Assembly: GCA_003650445.1 (NCBI GenBank)
Contig: QMQE01000168.1
Coordinates: forward strand, 1 to 5,394
Reading direction: 5' to 3'
DNA from: Acidobacteriota bacterium
GTDB taxonomy: Bacteria > Acidobacteriota > Holophagae > Thermotomaculales > Thermotomaculaceae
Length of the DNA: 5,394 bases
Of this stretch, positions 1-5,145 are shown in pieces (the stretch's first letter is position 1; every line of letters starts with the position of its first letter). The translations under genes were made by a program, and so were the position numbers. Under the pieces are notes generated by a model, which saw nothing but the letters and a program-made list of their open reading frames with translations, was not told the DNA's origin and did not search any database.

Positions 1-153
1 ATGTTTGATATCGGGTGTAATGCTATAAATAATTCAATGAAAATATGTTTTCAAAGGCGACTGAGTGCCATCAGGGGAGGCGATTATGAAATCCTTGCGG
101 ATGAGGGAATCATTCAGAAATTTACTTACGAGGACTTGTTAAATCAATACTAA
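1..153 (+). CDS. Short hypothetical protein, possibly the C-terminal end of a gene starting left of the window
   Basis: Frame 1 is open from the first base to a TAA at 151-153, giving 50 residues that begin MFDIGCNAINNSMK and end YEDLLNQY. The ATG is the very first codon of the window, so no ribosome-binding site can be seen. It may be the true start or an internal methionine of a longer protein. The product would be soluble and mixed-charge, with a basic middle (QRRLSAIRGG) and an acidic tail (ILADEG...TYEDLL), and has no signal peptide or membrane segment. I recognise no family. A hydrophobic stretch is encoded in frame 3 just downstream (see findings), so a frameshift near the end of a longer gene is possible. 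The reading frame itself is plausible, but its completeness is unknown. Confidence 0.4.
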   Translation: MFDIGCNAINNSMKICFQRRLSAIRGGDYEILADEGIIQKFTYEDLLNQY

Positions 154-397
154 TTAATCGGAACCAGAAATTAACACAATTTATTGTCTGGCTGGTGCTT
201 CTGACACTTTCGGTTTGTGAGCTTGTGATCCACAACTTGATGAAGTCGCTGAACATATTCCCCTTTGTCGTTTAATAATTATCTGATATACTAAAAGAAG
301 TTTACTTATTGCATGCTTATTAACACGGTGGGAATTGCCATCGTAATTTGCCTGAGCTGGAGTTTAGAGCAGTGCTTCAGGTAAAAAGGAGGGGAGT
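154..397 (+). other. Intergenic region and 5' leader of the secreted-protein gene
   Basis: About 244 bases lie between the stop of the first frame and the ATG at 398. The left part (to 275) is open in frame 3 and encodes a hydrophobic segment without an ATG, GTG or TTG before it, so I do not call it a gene. The middle holds the promoter listed separately. The right part would be an approximately 100-base untranslated leader. It has only one weak hairpin (CTGAGC at about 351 against GCTTCAG at about 374, with one bulge) before a strong AGGAGG at 387-392. I see no riboswitch core or terminator with a U-tract. Confidence 0.5.
265..292 (+). promoter_or_regulatory. Sigma70-type promoter with extended -10, upstream of the secreted-protein gene
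   Basis: The -10 element is TATACT at 287-292 (five of six matches to TATAAT), preceded by TG at 284-285 in the extended -10 position. A weak -35, TTGTCG at 265-270 (four of six matches), sits 16 bases upstream. The surrounding DNA is AT-rich. Transcription would start near 299 and give a leader of about 100 bases before the ATG at 398. The assignment rests on consensus match and position only. Confidence 0.45.
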
Positions 398-2275
398 ATG
401 GGAAATTCAAGGAAGATAATTATATCGTTGATGTTTATCTTTGCAGCAGCGGTGGTATGGGGGAGAACGTATTACATTCCCCATGTTCACACTGCCAATG
501 ATTCATGGGAAACATATTTGATTGCGGATAATCTCCAGAATCCTGACCCGCAGGGATTTTATTTGACATTATATGATGACGCAGGGGCAGTGGTGGTGGA
601 CCACCGGTACTACGAAGTGGCGGCCGGTCAGAGCCTTACAATAACTCTTCGCCCTTTGAATGGTGTTGACGGAGAAGTGGAAAGCGGTTCCAATTCGCTA
701 CGGCTCCGTTTGGGCTACATGGCAAAGGAATCCACCGGCGGCGGTACCGCTGAGTTTGATTTGCCCTCAAAGCTCAGCAACAAAGTTGTGTTTTCAACTT
801 CCAACTATTATGACCAGTTGACCTGGAGCGGGTTTGCGGTTTTTAACGGCTCAGATGATGAGGTTACAGCCGATGTAACGGTGATGACCACAAGCGGCAA
901 CAGCACAAGCCAGGTGACCATTCCCGCGAAGGGCAAAGTGGTGAACTATTTTGAAGCTCAGTTCGGCGTTCCATACGGTGATATCAACGATGTGGTTTTT
1001 TCGGCGGATACGCAGTCATTGACCGGTATTACCATCTCCGGAAAAGACAATGACAAATTGCTTTTCACCGGTACGGGCTCGGACAGAGAAGGCTGGTTTT
1101 TGAAAAATCATGAAGAATACCTGGAAATACACGGAATCGCCCGGGCAAACGGGACTGCCATTGTAGCCGACTATGGTTACACGCAAGCAGCGGGATCGTA
1201 TGGCGAAATAAAAGGGATTCGCATCAATGACGGCTGCACAATGTTTACTGAAACTGCCGGGTATGAAAACCTGTTTCCGCTGGGTATTGTCAGTGATGCC
1301 GGCCGCACCATGGTGTTCGCGTATGGGATTGACAGCAGTAATGCGTCAAATCCCTCATATTTTGTTGCCAGAGTGAACCCTGCCGACGGTACGATCATGT
1401 GGAAGAAGGTTTTTTCAGACGCAATTATGTATGATGACCTCTATCCGGGCAGAATATGCGCCGCTACGGACGGCACAGCCACAGTTCAGGTAAATGTAAG
1501 AAACGAAAGCCATATGGTTGAGACTTATTCCTTTACTGTCGGAGATGGAACCCAAACTTTCCTATCAAGGTCTTTTAACGGTATTCCCACCTCCATCAGC
1601 TACGACGGTACCACCGGAAAGTATTATTCAATTTTTTCCCGATACGACAGCACAGCCCAGAGATACAGCACAATTGTTTTATTGCAGAATACCCCGGGGA
1701 ATCTCAGCGGTACATCTTCCAGCGCAGATTTTTCCACACTGGTTCAGGATGGCGTGAAACATCACGTTCTGATGTACGGTGGCGGAATTGTCAGCGGGAA
1801 AATGTCTCTGATTATCAGTTCAAGTATCGGAACCCAGTGGCAGAACAATTCAATAGACATATCAGATGATTGGCCGGCGCAATACTTTATGGGAAGTGTT
1901 AGCCTGACAAACTTTCAAAGTGATGCAATTTCCACGGAAAAGACCTGGATTCCCGGAAGCATGGGGGACGATGTGCACATTGTCAAAGACGAAGACAATT
2001 ATGTATATGCCTTTTGCGGCAGCCCCCTTTCCACGTGGCTTGGAAGGACCCTGGTATTTGAGTTTTCAGATTTTATTATCTGGACATTGCCGGCGCAGGT
2101 AAGCGCCGCATCAGACGATGACATGCTTCTGCTGGGATTCCAGAAATATTGGTTCTCCGACCGGCCGGCTGTTCAGATAACAAAAAGGACGAAAGATAAT
2201 TCGGTTAAGTATAACGGCAATACCTATCTGCAGCGGGTTACTTTCGATGACATGATGGCGGAATATTGCCGGTAG
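398..2275 (+). CDS. Secreted protein with two tandem Ig-like beta-sandwich repeats and a beta-rich C-terminal region
   Basis: The 625-residue product starts at ATG 398, with AGGAGG at 387-392 five bases upstream. A Sec signal peptide is clear: basic n-region (MGNSRK), hydrophobic core at residues 7-21 (IIISLMFIFAAAVVW) and probable cleavage near residues 22-24. Residues about 26-115 and 129-225 look like two diverged copies of one beta-sandwich. Each has a W-containing opening strand (W37, W143), an alternating strand with a turn (LTLYDDAGAVV; VTVMTTSGN), an AGQSL/AKGKV strand, and a closing strand. Residues 240-625 are rich in short beta strands and turns. They include a PQQ-like stretch, NPADGTIMWKKVF near 327-339, which suggests a propeller-like fold without a countable repeat. 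Four cysteines (280, 354, 540, 624) could form disulfides in the periplasm or outside the cell. There is no lipobox, C-terminal anchor, transmembrane helix or recognisable catalytic motif. The paired repeats resemble those in surface or extracellular proteins of several uncultured phyla. Function is unknown; adhesion or polymer binding would be a guess. Confidence in the gene is high, in any function low. Confidence 0.88.
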   Translation: MGNSRKIIISLMFIFAAAVVWGRTYYIPHVHTANDSWETYLIADNLQNPDPQGFYLTLYDDAGAVVVDHRYYEVAAGQSLTITLRPLNGVDGEVESGSNSLRLRLGYMAKESTGGGTAEFDLPSKLSNKVVFSTSNYYDQLTWSGFAVFNGSDDEVTADVTVMTTSGNSTSQVTIPAKGKVVNYFEAQFGVPYGDINDVVFSADTQSLTGITISGKDNDKLLFTGTGSDREGWFLKNHEEYLEIHGIARANGTAIVADYGYTQAAGSYGEIKGIRINDGCTMFTETAGYENLFPLGIVSDAGRTMVFAYGIDSSNASNPSYFVARVNPADGTIMWKKVFSDAIMYDDLYPGRICAATDGTATVQVNVRNESHMVETYSFTVGDGTQTFLSRSFNGIPTSISYDGTTGKYYSIFSRYDSTAQRYSTIVLLQNTPGNLSGTSSSADFSTLVQDGVKHHVLMYGGGIVSGKMSLIISSSIGTQWQNNSIDISDDWPAQYFMGSVSLTNFQSDAISTEKTWIPGSMGDDVHIVKDEDNYVYAFCGSPLSTWLGRTLVFEFSDFIIWTLPAQVSAASDDDMLLLGFQKYWFSDRPAVQITKRTKDNSVKYNGNTYLQRVTFDDMMAEYCR

Positions 2276-2316
2276 TTTGATTTTTCTCTCGGCGAAATTT
2301 AGAAGGTGGTAAAATT

Positions 2317-2342
2317 GGCACATCCCGAAAAGGGGGTGTGCC
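2317..2342 (+). promoter_or_regulatory. 10-bp hairpin sequestering the ribosome-binding site of the downstream membrane-protein gene
   Basis: GGCACATCCC (2317-2326) pairs with GGGGTGTGCC (2333-2342) through ten pairs, one of them G.U, around the loop GAAAAG. The 3' arm ends directly before the ATG at 2343 and contains the only purine-rich Shine-Dalgarno candidate (GGGGG) for that gene, so the folded mRNA should hide it. It could also act as a weak terminator after the secreted-protein gene, but on the plus strand the hairpin is followed by ATGTCACC before any T-run, so intrinsic termination would be poor. On the minus strand it is followed by AATTTT. Confidence 0.5.
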
Positions 2343-2549
2343 ATGTCACCTTTTAAAATCCTGCTGGTTGTAATGATGAGTTTCGCCGGAATGGCCTACT
2401 TCGGCTATGGCAAGAAACAGCAGAACATGAGCGCCATGATTTCTGGCGGCTTGATGATGGGGATTCCCTATCTTGTTTCCGGTACATGGGTTTTGTTTCT
2501 GATCTGGCTGGCACTGATTGCGTTTCCCGTTGTCCGGAGCCGAATGTGA
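2343..2549 (+). CDS. Small two- to three-helix integral membrane protein (often labelled 'amino acid transport protein')
   Basis: This 68-residue protein starts at ATG 2343; an in-frame TAA at 2310 leaves no other ATG start upstream. Residues 4-22 form a first membrane helix, followed by a short basic polar linker, YGKKQQN (22-28). A second long hydrophobic stretch spans 31-64 (two short helices broken around P42-G47, or one long one), with a basic tail, RSRM. The layout 'helix, YGKKQ, hydrophobic xMGIPYLVS, T/W helix' matches from memory a widespread family of roughly 60-70-residue membrane proteins that databases often name 'amino acid transport protein', a name with no good functional support. 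The stop overlaps the start of the phosphodiesterase gene (GTGA), so the two are probably co-translated. The ribosome-binding site lies in the hairpin at 2317-2342. Real gene likely; function unknown. Confidence 0.78.
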   Translation: MSPFKILLVVMMSFAGMAYFGYGKKQQNMSAMISGGLMMGIPYLVSGTWVLFLIWLALIAFPVVRSRM

Positions 2550-3223
2550 GCACTTTTGCCATAATCGGGCACAGGGGCGCGATGGCGGTGTATCCGGAGA
2601 ACTCATTGGAAGGGTTCCGCTACCTGTTGGATAACGGTATTGAATGGGCGGAAACGGATTTGCGTGTCAACCGCCACGGTGAAATTGTCCTGCACCATGA
2701 TTTCGTCAGTCGGCGGCTTATTCCGGTCTGTTTCAGTGGCAGGGAATTGAACGCCCTTTCCCTTGAAGAGCTGCTGAATACCCTTCCTGAACTGAGACTG
2801 AACCTTGAAATCAAGTCCCATAAAGTGATGGAACACCTTGGCGAAATTATGCAGTTTCGGGAAACACCGGAACGGTTTATTTTTTCTTCTTTTCATCATT
2901 CCCTGATCACGCAACTAAAAGAAGCATATCCGCAGATTCCCAGCCTGCTGCTGATGGAAGGGGCGCCTAAAAACCTGTGTGGATATGTAGAAGAATCCGG
3001 TGCGGACGGCCTGGTTTTTCAGCACGAATTCTATGACCCGGAAGAAATTGCCTGTCTTATTTCAGCCGGGAAAACGGTTTTTTCCTATTCTGTCGATCTT
3101 ATCGAGGAAGCGGTACTGTTCAAAAAAATGGGGGTAAGCGGCATCATCAGCAACCATCCGGTCAAAATTCGTGACGCTTTGCGCCATGCGGAAGATTCTT
3201 CTCCGTTTCGACCACGTGGGTAA
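2546..3223 (+). CDS. Glycerophosphodiester phosphodiesterase family protein (GDPD)
   Basis: The protein hydrolyses glycerophosphodiesters to sn-glycerol 3-phosphate and an alcohol, by family knowledge. I choose GTG 2546 as the start (225 residues). GGAG at 2536-2539 is six bases upstream, the protein then begins STFAIIGHRGA as the family does, and the GTG overlaps the previous stop as GTGA. The longer frame from ATG 2486 would only add out-of-family sequence that overlaps the membrane-protein gene. TIM-barrel landmarks from this start are HRG at 9-11 with PEN at 17-19, metal ligands E36 and D38 (AETDLRV), H51-D52 (VLHHD), E88 and K90 in NLEIK, and the closing GVSGIISNHP. The typical WTVND near the end is replaced by YSVD. 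There is no signal peptide, so it should be cytoplasmic. The length is slightly short for the family, with a compressed segment between HHD and NLEIK. The coupled membrane protein suggests a role in lipid-derived glycerophosphodiester turnover. All core residues seen are intact. Confidence 0.9.
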   Translation: MSTFAIIGHRGAMAVYPENSLEGFRYLLDNGIEWAETDLRVNRHGEIVLHHDFVSRRLIPVCFSGRELNALSLEELLNTLPELRLNLEIKSHKVMEHLGEIMQFRETPERFIFSSFHHSLITQLKEAYPQIPSLLLMEGAPKNLCGYVEESGADGLVFQHEFYDPEEIACLISAGKTVFSYSVDLIEEAVLFKKMGVSGIISNHPVKIRDALRHAEDSSPFRPRG

Positions 3224-3224
3224 A

Positions 3225-3260
3225 GTAGGAGTAGGAGTAGTGCGAGTGAAAGTGCGAGTG
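3225..3260 (+). repeat. Short tandem repeats (GTAGGA units, then two GTGCGAGTG copies)
   Basis: Two and two-thirds copies of GTAGGA run from 3225 to 3240. They merge into GTGCGAGTG at 3240-3248, followed by AAA and an exact second copy at 3252-3260. The array begins two bases after the stop of the phosphodiesterase gene and is not coding. It looks like slippage-derived low-complexity sequence between convergent genes. Confidence 0.7.
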
Positions 3261-3303
3261 AGCGAAAGAAGGGGGTCAGGCCATTCCCTGCTTTGTTTCT
3301 GCT

Positions 3304-3331
3304 AATCACAAATTACAAGTTACGAATTACG
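3304..3331 (+). repeat. Four tandem degenerate 7-mers, consensus AATTACR
   Basis: Four consecutive 7-base units are visible: AATCACA (3304), AATTACA (3311), AGTTACG (3318) and AATTACG (3325). They lie between the ends of two convergent genes and overlap no credible reading frame. Role unknown; minisatellite-type slippage is the simplest explanation. Confidence 0.65.
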
Positions 3332-3405
3332 GCCTCCAGAGTGGGCGTTCCCCGTCGTTTCTCTTCCCCTCCGGTCAGAACACAGAACACATCTTTTCCC
3401 GCCCA

Positions 3406-4922
3406 TCACTTTATCAGTGATTTTCCCGTCATCTCAGCCGGCTGCGGAACATCCACCAGGGAAAGCAGGGTGGGGGCGATATCCCGCAATGCCCCTTCAT
3501 TCAACTCCGCATGCCGGAACCGTTCCGAAATCAGGCACAACGGCACGGGATTGGTGGTATGGGCCGTAAACGGGCCGCCGTTTTCGTCCAGCATCTTTTC
3601 CGCGTTTCCGTGGTCAGCCGTCAGCAACATATCCCAGCCGTTTTTCAGCACAGAATCCGCGACCTTTCCTACACAAGTATCCACCGTTTCCACCGCCTTG
3701 ACTGCGGCATCAAACACGCCGGTATGCCCCACCATATCGCAGTTGGCAAAATTCAGGACAATGGCCTGAAAGCGGCCGGATTCAATGGCATTTACAACCT
3801 TGTCCGCCACTTCAAACGCGCTCATCTCCGGCTGCAGGTCATAGGTGGCCACCTTGGGAGAGGGCACGAGAATCCGTTCTTCACCGGGAAAACTCTTTTC
3901 TTCTCCTCCGTTGAAAAAGAAAGTCACATGGGCGTATTTTTCTGTTTCCGCGATACGGAGCTGTTTCAGTCCCGCTTTGGAAACCGCTTCCCCATAGAGG
4001 CCGGTGAGGGTTTCCTGAGGAAAGGCAATGGACACCGGCAGCCCGGCTTCGTATTCCGTAAATGTAACAAAATCATTGAACTGCAGTTTTTCCCGTTCAA
4101 AATGGCTGAACGCGTCATCCAAAAGGGCGTGGCACATCTGCCGGGCCCGGTCGGAGCGGAAATTGAAAAACAGAACCACATCCCCGTTTGAAATAGAATG
4201 GCTGCCATCAATCACCACCGGCTTAATAAACTCATCAGTCTCTCCTGCGGCATAGGCAGTCTTGACCGCCTCCTCAGCCGTGGCGGTTTTTCTGCCCTTT
4301 CCATTCACCAGCGCGTCATACGCCGCTTGAATCCGTTCCCAGCGGTTATCCCTGTCCATGGCATAGTAGCGTCCGGTCACGGTTCCGATTTCTCCGAAAC
4401 CCAGTTCCCGGATAAAACTATCCAAATCTTCGATATAGCCGATACCGCTGTCCGGCGGCGTATCCCGTCCGTCCATGAATGCGTGAACGGTAACATCCGG
4501 GACACCGGCTTTTTTCGCCATATTCAGCAAAGCCTTCAGATGGCGGATATGAGAGTGAACCCCTCCGTCGGAAAGCAGCCCCAGCATGTGAACCCGGCTG
4601 CCGGTTTTCCGCGCGGACTCAAAAGCGTTTTTCAAAACCGTATTTTGGGTGAAACTGCCGTCTTTAATAGCCTTGTCAATCCGGGTGATATCCTGATACA
4701 CCACCCGGCCTGCGCCGAGATTCAGGTGGCCACCTCGGAATTGCCCATCTGCCCGTCCGGCAGCCCCACAAACAGGCCGGAGGCCTGAAGCCGGGAAGTG
4801 GGGAACTCCCGGTATAAGCGGTCAAGGTTCGGTGTGTTCGCTGTGGTTACCGCGTTTCCCGGCCCAGCCGGTGCAATGCCGTGGCCGTCCATAATGACGA
4901 GAATTGCTTTATGTGAATGCAT
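3406..4922 (-). pseudogene. gpmI: 2,3-bisphosphoglycerate-independent phosphoglycerate mutase, interrupted by a one-base deletion
   Basis: GpmI interconverts 3- and 2-phosphoglycerate in glycolysis, using two metal ions and a phosphoserine intermediate. ATG 4922-4920 is the start: GGAGG (4932-4928) is five bases upstream, and it gives exactly the family numbering, D12 (MDGHG) and nucleophile S62 (MGNSEV). The in-frame ATG at 4943 lies almost at the expected transcription start and is less likely. After V64 the frame ends AT-stop (4722). The family sequence GHLNLGAGRVVYQD resumes in the -1 frame from base 4731 and runs to a TGA at 3406-3408. Restoring one G (GTGGGCCAC instead of GTGGCCAC) gives 505 residues, the usual length. 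All later motifs are intact: LLSDGGVHSH, MDGRDTPP, GRYYAMDRDNRW, NFRSDRARQ, KYAHVTFFFNGG, CDMVGHTG and TADHGNAE. Mild oddities are DGHG for the usual DGWG, and NFANCD for NYANPD. With no other damage, this is a very recent mutation or a sequencing/assembly error. As written, the 66-residue fragment and any product from GTG 4704 would both be inactive. Confidence 0.93.
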
Positions 4923-4952
4923 ATCCGCCTCCATCGTTTTCATTTCATTCCC

Positions 4953-4961
4953 ATTATAACA
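4953..4961 (-). promoter_or_regulatory. Extended -10 promoter of gpmI
   Basis: On the minus strand TGTTATAAT reads from 4961 to 4953: a perfect TATAAT hexamer with the TG of an extended -10. No convincing -35 is found 16-18 bases upstream, which is tolerated by extended -10 promoters. Transcription would begin near 4946, leaving a leader of about 24 bases with GGAGG before ATG 4922. This supports the 4922 start over the ATG at 4943. Confidence 0.55.
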
Positions 4962-4996
4962 GAGAGAATGAATGTTGATTGGTATGACACGTGGGA

Positions 4997-5124
4997 ATCA
5001 GTTCCTGTCCCCGGTGGCATATTGCCACCTCCCGGATGCCCGAAACCCTGCGATCTTTCACTTGGGAAAGTGAATCCCTTGGGATTCGGGTATCCGCCAC
5101 GCAGGCGTGGGAACAGGAACTGAT
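4997..5124 (-). ncRNA. Candidate structured RNA or palindromic mobile-element module A (four-way junction)
   Basis: Nested inverted repeats fill this stretch almost without unpaired bases. An outer stem pairs 4997-5012 with 5109-5124 (15 of 16 matches; the exception, C5009 against A5112, becomes G.U on the minus strand). Inside it lie three arms: a perfect 7-bp hairpin at 5013-5029 (GGTGGCA/TGCCACC, loop TAT); a 12-position stem, 5033-5044 with 5085-5096, closing over a 7-bp hairpin at 5057-5074 (TTCACTT/AAGTGAA); and a 6-position hairpin at 5097-5110 (CCACGC/GCGTGG). The last arm abuts its neighbours directly and shares two bases with the outer stem. An alternative hairpin, GAATCCC/GGGATTC at 5072-5087, competes with the second arm. 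No reading frame here is credible. It is either a folded RNA or a foldback (MITE/REP-like) element. Strand is inferred mainly from wobble pairs in the adjacent module. Confidence 0.45.
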
Positions 5125-5145
5125 GGGAATGTCCGTTAACAGTTT

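Larger units (their letters stand above)
3224..3405. other. Intergenic region between convergent genes
   Basis: These 182 bases separate the end of the phosphodiesterase gene (plus) from the end of gpmI (minus). Besides the two tandem-repeat patches there is a G-rich motif, GGGGGTCAGGCC, at 3271-3282. I find no strong GC hairpin with a T-run on either strand, so a conventional bidirectional terminator is not evident. Confidence 0.5.

Noticed and set aside
122..256. Minus-strand 44-codon frame starting at 256 with GGGG upstream
   Set aside because: The translation is low-information, overlaps the plus-strand frames, and has poor spacing to the G-run; likely chance.
2486..2545. Upstream ATG start for the phosphodiesterase (245 residues)
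   Set aside because: The extra 20 residues overlap the membrane-protein gene and do not resemble GDPD N-termini. GTG 2546 has GGAG at the right distance and a GTGA junction.
4722..4734. Programmed -1 frameshifting to make full-length GpmI
   Set aside because: There is no X XXY YYZ slippery heptamer at the junction, and GpmI is not known to use recoding. A deletion or sequencing error is simpler.
3511..4788. Long open frames on the plus strand (226, 196 and 158 residues) opposite gpmI
   Set aside because: They are antisense to a clearly conserved GpmI coding sequence, lack family features, and are composition shadows of that gene.
4923..4943. Start of gpmI at the ATG at 4943
   Set aside because: It lies only about three bases downstream of the expected transcription start, lacks a Shine-Dalgarno sequence, and breaks the D12/S62 numbering that the 4922 start gives.
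5135..5140. GTTAAC as an integron attC core site
   Set aside because: It does not match the GTTRRRY/RYYYAAC core pair, and the neighbouring palindromes lack the attC R/L box arrangement.
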